Source of the DNA: Pseudocalidococcus azoricus BACA0444
GTDB lineage: Bacteria > Cyanobacteriota > Cyanobacteriia > Thermosynechococcales > Thermosynechococcaceae
Length of the DNA stretch: 64,000 nt
NCBI RefSeq assembly: GCF_031729055.1
Contig: NZ_JAVMIP010000004.1
Coordinates: 124,001 to 188,000 of the forward strand
Direction of reading: 5' to 3'
The notes under the pieces are model-generated. The model did no database searches, was not told where the DNA came from, and saw only the letters and a program-made list of their open reading frames with translations. Shown here piece by piece: positions 18,757 to 28,069 of this stretch. The translations under genes were made by a program, and so were the position numbers. How positions within the stretch are numbered: position 1 is the stretch's first letter; every line of letters starts with the position of its first letter.

Positions 18757-18780
18757 AAAAAAACCTTGGATATCCAAGGC
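18757..18780 (-). terminator. rho-independent-like terminator
   Basis: Perfect 16-nt palindrome CCTTGGATATCCAAGG (18764-18779) followed on the minus strand by seven T. It lies 45 bp beyond the stop of the DUF4912 gene and most likely ends its transcript. Confidence 0.7.
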
Positions 18781-18823
18781 CTTTAAGTATTTAATTTTAG
18801 ACTACAAGCTCAGGAGTTAGGGC

Positions 18824-20080
18824 TTAGACAGGGGCTTTCCACTCCCCATCCACAAACCACTCCTGCACCGCTTCAGCCTTCGCATTCGTCCGCCGGGCTG
18901 GGGTTTCTCGAGTGAATTTCATGTGAATTTCCCGGTTTTGTTCGCCATCAGCCGCCACAGCCTTAATAGGAAAGTCAATCAGACCATCTTGGAAGGACAT
19001 CTGGAAGCGGAACGTGCCATCAGGACTGAGTTCAATCACTTTGCCACCAATGGTAACTGTGGCATCGGGTTCAGTCGCCCCATAGACAATCAATTCCGCA
19101 TCAGCCACTAACCAGAACTGCCGGGGTTTAACAGGGGGAACCGAGGCCGAGAAGCCCACGCCTGACATGGTTAAGCCAGAGACGTTGGGAACCGCCCACA
19201 GACCCACACCCGAGGGGAAAACATAGGAACTGATGGCCTGGGATGGTAATAGTTCAGCGGAGGAGGGAATCATTTGCATAGAACCATACAAAGACCCAGC
19301 TACCCGTTGGGCTTCCACTCCCTGCGCCATCCCGAAAATGCTGTCGTAAATTGGGCTGGTGGGTACTTCAGTTTCTACAGATTCAGGAGTGCCCAAATTG
19401 AACAGAGTTTTGCCCTGTAAATCTATATCCCAATCCACGGTAATAAATTGATCCCAGATCCAATCAGAAGGGTAGGTCGGCGGCACACGCACCGGGGCTG
19501 AACGGGACAAGGCCAACCAGCGGCCATCCCCACACCGATAGCCAATTTCAACCACATAGTCCCGATCACTGACCGGAATCGGTAAATACCACTCCCGCGC
19601 CAGTTCATCGCAGGGGTATTCCTGGACACTGTGGGGAATTTGGCTATCTAAATTAACATTCGTAGCATCATAAATCCGTAACGCTAGCTGCTGCCCCCCT
19701 TGTCGCCGGAAATCTTCGCGGTGTTCATTAGGAATATCCCAGTAGGTATAGGCCCATTGGGGATCTCGGGGCATTAAGACAATCCGACTTTCACCATATC
19801 CAGCCGGTAAATCTCCCAGGCCCTCATCCACAGTGGCTAGGGTGTCATCTAAATCAACAGCAGGCCCGAGATCAAATTTTGCAGCTTCCACTTTTTCTTG
19901 AGACTCCAAACGCGGGGGTACAGGTTGGGTGGCGGCGGGAACAACGACTTGTTTTTCACGGATCGCGTCCAATAGCTGATCTTTACGCATCCGACTGTAA
20001 CGAGAAACTTGGAATTCGCTGGCCACACGCCGGAGTTGGCGTAATGTCATGTCTTCCAATGGGGGTTGTTCTTTTGGCAT
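18824..20080 (-). CDS. DUF4912 domain protein with N-terminal SAP/Rho-N-like helix motif
   Basis: A 418-residue protein. Residues 8-45 (DMTLRQLRRVASEFQVS, then YSRMRKDQLLDAI) look like a Rho N-terminal or SAP-type nucleic-acid-binding helical motif. Residues about 90-215 are DUF4912 (ESRIVLMPRDPQWAYTYWDI, then LALRIYDAT). A second DUF4912-like beta segment follows (PRQFWLVADAELIVYGATE) and ends with FKMSF-like strands (FRFQMSFQDGLIDFPI). Common in cyanobacteria; function unknown. The start is very well defined: AGGAGGT eight bases upstream of the ATG. Confidence 0.85.
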   Translation of the reverse strand: MPKEQPPLEDMTLRQLRRVASEFQVSRYSRMRKDQLLDAIREKQVVVPAATQPVPPRLESQEKVEAAKFDLGPAVDLDDTLATVDEGLGDLPAGYGESRIVLMPRDPQWAYTYWDIPNEHREDFRRQGGQQLALRIYDATNVNLDSQIPHSVQEYPCDELAREWYLPIPVSDRDYVVEIGYRCGDGRWLALSRSAPVRVPPTYPSDWIWDQFITVDWDIDLQGKTLFNLGTPESVETEVPTSPIYDSIFGMAQGVEAQRVAGSLYGSMQMIPSSAELLPSQAISSYVFPSGVGLWAVPNVSGLTMSGVGFSASVPPVKPRQFWLVADAELIVYGATEPDATVTIGGKVIELSPDGTFRFQMSFQDGLIDFPIKAVAADGEQNREIHMKFTRETPARRTNAKAEAVQEWFVDGEWKAPV

Positions 20081-20484
20081 CTAACACCTCCTAATTAACC
20101 GAGGTCAGATCTGAATGAGTGGGCAGGGAAAAGAATTAAATCTAAATCTGGCTAACTCACTTCAGAATGAACTCAGTTTGGCCGTTGATCCCCAGGTTCG
20201 TCAAGTTCTGTTAAGGATTTGATCCCCAATTGGGTGCATTTTCAGACCTTAAGTCGAACATTTGTCAGGGAAATATAACCGAATAAAAATACTGGGGATC
20301 GTAATCGAGTCTGTAGCCCTCAGCGTTGCGGGTAAAATTCCCCCCTAACCGGGCTTATCTCCAGGCCAAAACGCCCAGGCCGAGAGTTCACCCCCAGTCA
20401 GTCCGGGTCGCGCTTAAAATGAAAATTGGCTAAATGCCTGTCAACTTGCACGCTCTCTCCGTCCAGGCCCCGATTGAGGTTTTT
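20081..20484. other. intergenic region, no gene seen
   Basis: 404 bp between the divergent DUF4912 and aldehyde dehydrogenase genes. I see two GATCCCCA words and several CCAGGCC motifs but no convincing ORF, RNA or NtcA box. It must hold both promoters. Confidence 0.5.
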
Positions 20485-21969
20485 ATGACACCACGCTACA
20501 GAATGCTGATTGGGTCTGAACTTGTCCCCGCCGTTGAGGGCCTTTGGCAATCCATCATCAACCCATCTACAGAAGAGATTATTGCCGAAGTCCCCCAGGC
20601 CAATGCAGTGGATGTAGATCTCGCCGTACAAGCGGCCCAAAAAGCCTTCCCGGCCTGGTCAACCCTTTCCCCTGGAGAACGGAGTCACTACCTTTGGCAA
20701 CTAGCCCAGGGCCTGGAAAAATATAGCGATGAACTCATCCAACTGGAAAGCACCAATGCGGGCAAGCCAATCAAACTAGTCAGTAATGGGGATGTGCCCT
20801 TTGCCATTGATAACCTGAAATATTTTGCCGGCCAGGCCCGTGTGATTGAAGGCTTAGGGACAGGGGAAGTTGTCGGCGGCTATACCTCAACCATTCGGCG
20901 CGAACCCATTGGCGTGATTGGCTCCATTGCCCCGTGGAACTACCCGATCATGATGGCGATCTGGAAAATTGCCCCCGCCCTGGCTGCCGGAAATACTGTT
21001 GTCTTGAAACCCGCCCCCCAAACTCCCTTGACCAGCCTGAAAATTGGCGAAATTGCCCAGGAAATTGGCCTGCCCCCAGGAGTTTTGAATATTGTCACTG
21101 GTGGTGGGCCAGAAGTGGGAGAGCCATTGGTCATCCATCCCCAAGCCCGGATGATTTCCTTTACAGGTTCCACCGCCACCGGCAAACGGATTATGGGATT
21201 AGCGGCCCACAAAATGGCCCGGGTGCATTTGGAACTGGGCGGCAAAGCTCCCCTAATTGTTTTGGCTGATGCGGATATTGAGGCGGCGGCACGGGGGGCA
21301 GTAGTGGGTAGCTATGTGAATACGGGCCAAGACTGTACGGCGGTGACACGGATTTTAGTTGAACGCCCCCACTATCACCATTTCTTAGACCGCTTTACAG
21401 AACTTTCTAAGGAAGTCCGAATTGGAGATATTAGCTCTGAGTCCACGGATATGGGGCCGTTGGTTTCAGCGGATCAAAAAGAGCGTGTGGCTGGATTTGT
21501 CGATCGGGCCCAGGCCGCTGGAATTAAACTGCATTATCAAGGAACTGTTCCCGATGGCCCAGGGTTTTACTATCCCCCAACAATTTTTGTCGAGGCCCCC
21601 ACAGACAGCGAAATTATGCAGGAAGAAGTCTTTGGGCCGGTGGTGGTGATCAATCCGGTAGACTCCGTGGATGAAGCGATTGCGGTGGCCAATGATATTC
21701 GTTATGGTTTGGCCGCGTCCGTCTGGACAAAAAATATCCACCAGGCCTGGAAAGTCGCGGCGGCGTTGCAGTTTGGGACGGTGTGGGTGAATGATCACTT
21801 GCCCTTGTGCGCGGAAATGCCCCACGGTGGTTTCAAAGAATCGGGTTTTGGGAAAGACTTATCCCGCTATGCCTTTGAGGAATACACCATTGCCAAGCAC
21901 GTCATGTTTGATCTCAGTGGTGAGGCGGAAAAAGGTTGGCATTTCTCGGTTTTTGGAGATCCCCAGTAG
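20485..21969 (+). CDS. NAD(P)-dependent aldehyde dehydrogenase, gamma-aminobutyraldehyde/betaine aldehyde type
   Basis: Aldehyde dehydrogenase of 494 residues from the ATG at MTPRYRML. A frame 17 codons longer exists, but the family starts near this residue. Landmarks are IAPWNYPI, KPAPQTPLT, the cofactor loop SFTGSTATGKR, the general-base Glu in HLELGGKAP, the nucleophile in NTGQDCTAVTR, and EEVFGPVVV. The GQDC active site and overall pattern are those of gamma-aminobutyraldehyde dehydrogenases of polyamine breakdown. Related betaine or 4-hydroxybenzaldehyde enzymes cannot be excluded. No partner gene adjacent. Confidence 0.85.
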   Translation: MTPRYRMLIGSELVPAVEGLWQSIINPSTEEIIAEVPQANAVDVDLAVQAAQKAFPAWSTLSPGERSHYLWQLAQGLEKYSDELIQLESTNAGKPIKLVSNGDVPFAIDNLKYFAGQARVIEGLGTGEVVGGYTSTIRREPIGVIGSIAPWNYPIMMAIWKIAPALAAGNTVVLKPAPQTPLTSLKIGEIAQEIGLPPGVLNIVTGGGPEVGEPLVIHPQARMISFTGSTATGKRIMGLAAHKMARVHLELGGKAPLIVLADADIEAAARGAVVGSYVNTGQDCTAVTRILVERPHYHHFLDRFTELSKEVRIGDISSESTDMGPLVSADQKERVAGFVDRAQAAGIKLHYQGTVPDGPGFYYPPTIFVEAPTDSEIMQEEVFGPVVVINPVDSVDEAIAVANDIRYGLAASVWTKNIHQAWKVAAALQFGTVWVNDHLPLCAEMPHGGFKESGFGKDLSRYAFEEYTIAKHVMFDLSGEAEKGWHFSVFGDPQ

Positions 21970-22125
21970 GTATTGATCTCAACGCAGATTGTGATCCGAG
22001 TCCAAAAGCGAGATTGATCCTGATCACTCCCCAGCCACGGTGGAATGTGGGAGCCTTAAGGTCAGGTGTAATAAATCACATCGCTGCTTCTAGAGTATTT
22101 TCCTTCGTTGATTGGTAAGTCTCCC

Positions 22126-22974
22126 ATGTTTCAGTCTCCCTTGATTGTCCGGTTTTGGGGAGTGCGCGGCAGTATTCCATCCCCAGGCCCCCATACGGTT
22201 CGCTACGGCGGTAATACCCCTTGTGTGGAAATCCAGGCCGGGGGAGAGCGACTCATTTTTGACGGCGGGACTGGCTTGCGGGTTTTGGGGGAGGAACTAT
22301 TGAAACATTTACCCATCACCGCCCATGTCTTTTTTTCCCACACCCACTGGGATCATATTCAAGGGTTTCCTTTTTTTCAACCAGCGTTTATTCCCGGTAA
22401 TTGTTTTCACATTTATGGTGTCCCCGGTGTGGATGGCCATAGTATTCAGCAATGCCTCAACGACCAAATGCTCCATCCCAACTTCCCAGTTCCCCTACAG
22501 ATCATGGCGGGCGCGCTGAAGTTTCATGACTTGGGGCCCGGAGCAGTGACTAAAATTGCCGATGCTACCATTACCAATCAACGCCTGAATCATCCAGGGG
22601 GTGGGGTGGGCTATCGCATCAAGTGGCACGGTCAAGTGATCAGCTACGTCACCGATACAGAGCATTATCCAGACAAGCTAGACCCCGCAGCGCTTAGTTT
22701 GGCTAATCAAGCCGATGTGATGATCTATGATGCCACTTACACCGATGCCGAATATTACTCCCCTGCCCAGAGCAAAATTGGTTGGGGCCATTCCACTTGG
22801 CAAGAAGCGGTTAAACTGGCCCAAACTGCCCGAGTCAAACACCTCGTTTTGTTTCATCACGATCCCACCCATGATGACGAATTTTTAGATGAAATTTGCC
22901 AACTCGCCCAACAAGCCTTTCCCAACACGACCGTAGCCCATGAGGGATTAATTTTATCTCTAGGTACTTCTTAA
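22126..22974 (+). CDS. MBL-fold metallo-hydrolase
   Basis: Metallo-beta-lactamase-fold protein of 282 residues, start at ATG (MFQSPLIVRF). Metal motifs are SHTHWDH (about residue 75), a mid-protein His in NHPGGGVGY, Asp in YVTDTEH and the C-terminal FHHDPTHDD. The FWGVRGSIPSPG N-terminus places it with phosphodiesterase-like members annotated near cAMP phosphodiesterases and arylsulfatases. Substrate unknown. It stands 156 bp downstream of the aldehyde dehydrogenase. Confidence 0.85.
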   Translation: MFQSPLIVRFWGVRGSIPSPGPHTVRYGGNTPCVEIQAGGERLIFDGGTGLRVLGEELLKHLPITAHVFFSHTHWDHIQGFPFFQPAFIPGNCFHIYGVPGVDGHSIQQCLNDQMLHPNFPVPLQIMAGALKFHDLGPGAVTKIADATITNQRLNHPGGGVGYRIKWHGQVISYVTDTEHYPDKLDPAALSLANQADVMIYDATYTDAEYYSPAQSKIGWGHSTWQEAVKLAQTARVKHLVLFHHDPTHDDEFLDEICQLAQQAFPNTTVAHEGLILSLGTS

Positions 22975-23224
22975 TATTTCTGTTTGTTGAGAACAGCCTA
23001 TCCAACTGGAGTCAGCATCAAGCCAATCGGCCAACGTTCAGTCGGGCCGATCCATTTAGAAATGAACGAAAATAAATCGACAAACCTTGCTCTGAAAAGG
23101 TTTATCGGGGTTTATGCCTCAGAATCATCTGAAGTAACGCAATAGTCTAGATTAAATTTGCTAAGATTATTTTCAGGCTTGCAGAAATTTTGTTCTTTTG
23201 CCCAAGTTGTTGGAAACTAGCCCT

Positions 23225-24175
23225 ATGTTGAGTCGTGTTGCGGATGCTATTTACTGGCTGAATCGGTATATTGAACGAGCCGAAAATATTGCCCGCTTTG
23301 TAGATGTTAACTTAAATCTGCTGCTAGATTTACCCATGGTGGGCGAGCAGTGGCATCCCTTAGTTTTGACCACTGGAGATCTGGCCTTTTTCCAACAGCA
23401 TTATGGGAATCCTACCGCTGAGAACGTGATCCAATGTCTCACCTTTGATAGTCATTACCCCAACTCGATCTACTCCTGTATGCGGGCGGCACGGGAAAAT
23501 GCCTCCTCGATTCGGGAAGTAATTTCTTCGGAGATGTGGCTAGAGGTGAATAGTTTTTATGCCTTTGTCCGAGACGCAGCCAAAAGTCAGCCCCAGGGAG
23601 ATATTGCTGATTTCTTAGCTAAGGTTAAACAGGCCAGCCATTCGTTTACAGGGGTGATGGACGCAACGATGACCCATAACGAGGGGTGGCATTTTGGGCA
23701 GATGGGGCGATTGCTGGAGCGGGCAGATAAAACCAGTCGGATTTTGGATGTGAAATATTACTTACTCTTGCCTTCTGTGGAGGATGTCGGGTCTTCCATT
23801 GATGAGTTGGGTTGGATTGCCCTGCTCAAATCTGCTAGTGCCTATGAAATGTATCGCAAACGGGGACAACATCGGATTACACCGGCTGGAGTTGCGGACT
23901 TTTTGATTTTAGATGCTGAGTTTCCGCGGGCAATTCGCTCTTGCTTACTCCATGTTGAGCAGTATATGTATAAAGTTACGGGAACACCAATTGGCTCTTG
24001 GAAGCTACCTGTGGAACGGGTCATTGGCCGTTTACGTTCAGAGTTGGATTATTTAACCATTGAGGAAATTATTTCCCGCGGAATGCATGAATTTCTAGAT
24101 CAACTGCAAACCCAAATTAACCAAGTGGATCAAGAAATCTTTAATACATTTTTTGCATTGGAGGCTGTCGCTTAG
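23225..24175 (+). CDS. alpha-E domain protein (DUF403)
   Basis: All-helical protein of 316 residues beginning at ATG (MLSRVADAIYWLNRYIERAE), the canonical start of this family. A longer frame adds nine unrelated residues. Blocks VNLNLLLD, SCMRAARENASSIREVIS and FGQMGRLLERADKTSRILD are typical. Alpha-E proteins normally accompany a circularly permuted ATP-grasp protein and a transglutaminase in a putative peptide ligase/tagging system. Only the transglutaminase is next to it here. Confidence 0.88.
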   Translation: MLSRVADAIYWLNRYIERAENIARFVDVNLNLLLDLPMVGEQWHPLVLTTGDLAFFQQHYGNPTAENVIQCLTFDSHYPNSIYSCMRAARENASSIREVISSEMWLEVNSFYAFVRDAAKSQPQGDIADFLAKVKQASHSFTGVMDATMTHNEGWHFGQMGRLLERADKTSRILDVKYYLLLPSVEDVGSSIDELGWIALLKSASAYEMYRKRGQHRITPAGVADFLILDAEFPRAIRSCLLHVEQYMYKVTGTPIGSWKLPVERVIGRLRSELDYLTIEEIISRGMHEFLDQLQTQINQVDQEIFNTFFALEAVA

Positions 24176-24227
24176 GGATATTGTCCTGGAACTTGGATCC
24201 AATTCAGTAAATACCTTCAGGATACTT

Positions 24228-25085
24228 GTGCGTTACTTCATTCAACACCAAACAACCTACAATTACGCCCAGGCCATTGAACTTTTACCCCATACGATCC
24301 GCCTCCGGCCAAGGGTGTCTGGATCACAATTACTGCATCAGTTTAGTTGCCAAGTGTTACCGCTGCCGGAAAATCAAACCCTAGTCTTAGATGCAGAAGG
24401 AAACTCGGTTATTCATCTCTGGTGGGGGCGACAACCGACTCAGCAACTCCAAGTGCAAATTACCGCCGCGGTGGAAACCTTATGTACCAATCCCTTTAAT
24501 TTTGTTTTAGAACCTTGGGCCACCCATTTTCCCCTCAATTATCCCACCCTCACCCTCCATAGCCTCCAGGCCTATCTCACCCCACCCCTGCCCCCCGTTG
24601 GCTTTGATCCAGTCGCCTATCAACTCGCCCAAGAAATCGCCCAGGCCTGTGACAGCAACATCATCCTCTTCCTAAACCAACTGACCCAAAAACTCTATGA
24701 ACACAGCACCTACCAAATTCGGGAAACGGGATCACCCTGGCCCCCCTGTTTGACCTGGCAAAAGCAATCTGGCTCCTGTCGAGATTTAACGGTTTTGTTT
24801 ATGGAAGCCTGTCGCTGTATGGGGTTGGCGGCTCGGTTTGTCAGTGGCTACCAGGAAGGAGATCTCGACAGTCGGGAACGGCATTTACACGCTTGGGCCG
24901 AGGTCTATTTACCGGGGGCTGGCTGGCTGGGCTATGATCCAACCCATGGTTTAGCGGTGGCGGATCGGCATATTCCTTTGGTGGCGGCGGCTCATCCCCT
25001 CAATGCAGCTCCGGTGACGGGTTCTGTGCGGGGAGCAGGGGTTCAGTCCGAGATGAGTTATCAACTGGCCATTTCTGTTTTATAG
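24228..25085 (+). CDS. transglutaminase-like cysteine protease family protein
   Basis: A 285-residue protein with the bacterial transglutaminase N-terminal region (VRYFIQHQTTYNYAQAIELL) and catalytic core: Cys in SGSCRDLTVLF, His in HLHAWAEVYLPG, Asp in GYDPTHGLA. GTG at 24228 is chosen because family proteins begin at this strand, 52 bp after the alpha-E gene. Its stop codon TAG is formed by the terminal repeat of a MITE, so the original C-terminus may have been slightly altered. Likely peptidase or amide ligase acting with alpha-E. Confidence 0.85.
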   Translation: MRYFIQHQTTYNYAQAIELLPHTIRLRPRVSGSQLLHQFSCQVLPLPENQTLVLDAEGNSVIHLWWGRQPTQQLQVQITAAVETLCTNPFNFVLEPWATHFPLNYPTLTLHSLQAYLTPPLPPVGFDPVAYQLAQEIAQACDSNIILFLNQLTQKLYEHSTYQIRETGSPWPPCLTWQKQSGSCRDLTVLFMEACRCMGLAARFVSGYQEGDLDSRERHLHAWAEVYLPGAGWLGYDPTHGLAVADRHIPLVAAAHPLNAAPVTGSVRGAGVQSEMSYQLAISVL

Positions 25086-25184
25086 GGTTACGCCGACTGT
25101 TCTGAGAGAGTAGAAATCTTCAAAAACTGCCCATCCAACATTTTCTGACTTGGCCCTGTCTCACCCGAAATGAGTCCTGCTATG
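25081..25184. mobile_element. MITE copy 2, same family as 18497-18601
   Basis: Shares GACTGTTCTGAGAGAGTAGA and TTTTCTGACTTG with copy 1 and has the same length within one or two bases. The left end TATAGGGTTACGC and right end GAGTCCTGCTATG are mutated relative to the perfect inverted repeats of copy 1. The left TATAG supplies the stop codon of the preceding transglutaminase gene. Confidence 0.75.
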
Positions 25185-25486
25185 GCTTCAGGAACTGCCT
25201 CCAATGGGGATTTGAGAAATATCCTTGGTCGGGACTAAGCATTTTGCCCCTTTGGCCGAGGCCGGCTTCACTGTTCCTGGGCTAATTGGAGATTGATTGC
25301 GTCCACAGACAAACCGATTGCAAGCAGCTTTTAGGCATCACTTTCTTCAGCAGAAATAATTGACTGCGGGCAGATTGAACAATGGGGAACCAAGGCAAAA
25401 GGTGTCAAAATGGCTAATGTCTCCCTTTGTTATGGCTAGTTGCCCGAGATGCGTTAGCTCCACCCTTTGCCCTGATTGGCCTGACT
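25185..25486. other. intergenic region, no gene seen
   Basis: 302 bp between the MITE and purC. No convincing ORF, RNA or repeat; presumably the purC promoter. Confidence 0.5.
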
Positions 25487-26248
25487 ATGACTGCAAGCAA
25501 TGACCTGAATCAATTTGACCTGGCCCCGGACCATAAACTCTATGAGGGTAAGGCCAAGATTATTTACAAAACCCCAGATCCCCAGGTTTTACTTGCCTAT
25601 TTCAAGGATGATGCGACGGCTTTTAATGCCCAAAAAAAAGGGGCCATTGTCGGCAAAGGGGCAATGAACTGCCAGATTTCCAGTCACCTATTCCGTTACT
25701 TAGCCCACCAGGCCATTGCCAGCCACTTTCTAGCCCAGGTGGCCGCCGATGTGATGCAAGTCCAGGCTGTTGAAATTATTCCCCTGGAAGTCGTTGTTCG
25801 GAATCGGGCCGCTGGCAGTCTGTGCAAACAAACGGGCCTGGAACTGGGATTGGTTTTGCCCTTTCCATTGGTGGAGTTTTATCTCAAAGATGATGCCTTG
25901 GGGGATCCCCTCCTGACCCCAGATCGCTTAACCCTCTTGAATGTCGCCAGCACTGCCGAAATTGCCCAACTGCGGGGCCTGGCCTTGAAAATTAACAGCC
26001 TTTTAACGCACTTTTTTCAAGATTGTGGCATTACCCTAGTGGATTTTAAGCTGGAGTTTGGTCGCAATCCCCAAGGTGAAATTTTACTAGCCGATGAAAT
26101 TAGTCCAGATACCTGTCGTTTATGGAATCAGGCCGAGTCAGATCCCCATCGTCGCGTGATGGATAAAGACCGCTTCCGTCAGGATTTAGGGGATATTGAA
26201 GCTGCCTATAAAAGCGTTATGGAACGAGTTTTAGCCCAGGAACTCTGA
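25487..26248 (+). CDS. purC: phosphoribosylaminoimidazole-succinocarboxamide synthase PurC
   Basis: ATP-dependent SAICAR synthase of purine synthesis, which joins aspartate to CAIR. The 253-residue protein starts at ATG (MTASNDL). Motifs are LYEGKAKIIY (P-loop-like), VVRNRAAGSLCKQTG, LVDFKLEFG and ADEISPDTCRLW. An in-frame upstream start would add about 20 residues not seen in the family. Monocistronic. Confidence 0.96.
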   Translation: MTASNDLNQFDLAPDHKLYEGKAKIIYKTPDPQVLLAYFKDDATAFNAQKKGAIVGKGAMNCQISSHLFRYLAHQAIASHFLAQVAADVMQVQAVEIIPLEVVVRNRAAGSLCKQTGLELGLVLPFPLVEFYLKDDALGDPLLTPDRLTLLNVASTAEIAQLRGLALKINSLLTHFFQDCGITLVDFKLEFGRNPQGEILLADEISPDTCRLWNQAESDPHRRVMDKDRFRQDLGDIEAAYKSVMERVLAQEL

Positions 26249-26355
26249 CAAAGTTTTCAATTTTACAAACCCGATCATTAAAAACCTTAATTTCCGCCTC
26301 AATACAGTCTTATGCTGTTGATCGGTCATGAGAGTTCTTTCTTTTCGCTGCAAGG

Positions 26356-26868
26356 TTAGGCATGACAACAGTTCATTTCATAGATACACACCTTTTGATC
26401 TTGCCAGGTTATTTCTGCTGTAACTAAGTTCATGCCAATTTTTTCAGCCACGCGCCTAGATGCAAGATTTTGCGGATGGATCAGACAGACTAATTGTTTA
26501 AGTTGTAGTTGATTGAATCCATACTGGCAACAGGCCTGGGCTGCTTCTGTGGCCAAACCTTGTCCCCATAGTTGACGCTGAATGTGGAATCCAACTTCAA
26601 CCTTTTCAATTCCATCAACATTCTGCAACACCAAACCACAATCCCCAATCACTTTGTTGTTTTCCTTAAGAACTAATGCCCACAGGCCAAAGCCATGATT
26701 GCGATATCTTTGGAGATTATGGTTGATCCAGGTTTGAGTCATCTCATCATCAAAGGGCTGAGGATAAAACTTCATTACTTCTGGATCAGAAAAAACCAGC
26801 AGTAAATCCTGACTATCCGCTAAAGTCATTGGCCGAAGAATCATGCGAGGTGTGACTATTTGAAGCAT
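26356..26868 (-). CDS. GNAT family N-acetyltransferase (RimJ/RimL-like)
   Basis: A 170-residue acetyltransferase-fold protein. The first strand is TPRMILRPMTLADSQDL, the acetyl-CoA loop is HIQRQLWGQGLATEAAQA, and NLASRRVAEKIGM follows. This layout is that of the RimJ/RimL-type GNAT subgroup. I place the start at MLQIVTPRM, which overlaps the truB 3' end by 56 bp. A longer frame lies entirely on truB coding sequence. Substrate unknown. Confidence 0.82.
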   Translation of the reverse strand: MLQIVTPRMILRPMTLADSQDLLLVFSDPEVMKFYPQPFDDEMTQTWINHNLQRYRNHGFGLWALVLKENNKVIGDCGLVLQNVDGIEKVEVGFHIQRQLWGQGLATEAAQACCQYGFNQLQLKQLVCLIHPQNLASRRVAEKIGMNLVTAEITWQDQKVCIYEMNCCHA

Positions 26869-27772
26869 TGTTGTCGATTGAATGATCAATCTGGCTAGGG
26901 AGAACAACTTTAGCCCGGAAAATATCGTCTTCAAGCTGACCAATGCCGAGTAATGTTCCTGCTTGATCTAAAACTCGATGGGGAGTGGTTAAATTCACGG
27001 TTTCAATCGCCATTTTCTGGCCACAACACCAGCGTTTAGCAATCTCTGCATCCAATCTAATTGCCGGGAGATGTTGCAGAGCCAGGCCTGGGGCAATGAG
27101 ATTGGTTGAGTCGGGGTTGAGATCATCAAGGGTGCAAGAATTTCCTAATTCAAAGCCGCAACTTTTTGTCCGTGTTAAACTCGCAAGAGTTGCGCCCACG
27201 CCTAAAACTGCCCCTAAATCTCTAGCAATTGAGCGAATATAGGTTCCGGGGCCGCAATTAATCATTAACTCAACGGTGGCAGTGGGGCCTGGTTGCCAAG
27301 CTAAAACCTCAAGATTGAAAATATCAACCCAGCGAGTGGAAATATCAATGGATTCACCTTTTCTTGCTAACTGATAAAGTCGTTTTCCGGCAACTTGAAC
27401 GGCACTATAGGCAGGAGGACGTTGATCATAACCCTTGTGAAAGATTTCTAACCCTTGCCTCACCTGTGCTTGAGTGATTTCACTAGCATTGGCCTGAGCA
27501 ATAATTGTTCCTGTTATATCGTCTGTATCCGTCACCAGGCCCAATTGGATCACCCCTCGATAGGCTTTTTCTGTGGGTAAGTAGGGCAATAGTCGCGTTG
27601 CTGTCCCCAAAGCTATCGGTAAGACCCCAGTTGCCATTGGATCTAACGTTCCGCCATGACCAACCCGCTTAAGTCTAAACATCCGCCGCAGCTTTGCCAC
27701 ACAATCATGGGAGGTAAATCCCGCTGGTTTATTCAGATTCAGAAACCCTGATAGTTGCGGCCCATGCTTCAT
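26813..27772 (-). CDS. truB: tRNA pseudouridine(55) synthase TruB
   Basis: Makes pseudouridine 55 in the T-loop of tRNAs. The 319-residue protein has GFLNLNKPAGFTSHDCV at the N-terminus, the catalytic Asp in GGTLDPMATGVL, the KAYRG block and CGPGTYIRSIARDLG. The C-terminal 20 residues (Ser/Asn/His rich) are low complexity and coincide with the overlap with the GNAT gene. Probably co-transcribed with that gene. Confidence 0.95.
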   Translation of the reverse strand: MKHGPQLSGFLNLNKPAGFTSHDCVAKLRRMFRLKRVGHGGTLDPMATGVLPIALGTATRLLPYLPTEKAYRGVIQLGLVTDTDDITGTIIAQANASEITQAQVRQGLEIFHKGYDQRPPAYSAVQVAGKRLYQLARKGESIDISTRWVDIFNLEVLAWQPGPTATVELMINCGPGTYIRSIARDLGAVLGVGATLASLTRTKSCGFELGNSCTLDDLNPDSTNLIAPGLALQHLPAIRLDAEIAKRWCCGQKMAIETVNLTTPHRVLDQAGTLLGIGQLEDDIFRAKVVLPSQIDHSIDNNASNSHTSHDSSANDFSG

Positions 27773-28069
27773 AAATTATTTAGCCCACTCAATTTCTTCC
27801 ACATCTAAATCTATCTCTCAAGACCTGACTCTTGAATTTGTGGGCAATCCAATGATTTGCCAGTCCGCCATCGCCTTTGTTTTCCATCCCCATCTAGGCA
27901 AGGACAACGGCCAAAACCATTAGCAGCTAAACCTTTATCCCTGAACTCAGCTTATGCTAGAAGGGAGACCCTAGGTTTGTCAGCATCCCAGGCCTGGCTG
28001 TAGATAGTTGAGGATCCTCTCCCAACCCGTCAAGCTTGACAGTCGGATATGTTTCTCAGAGGTTGATTT

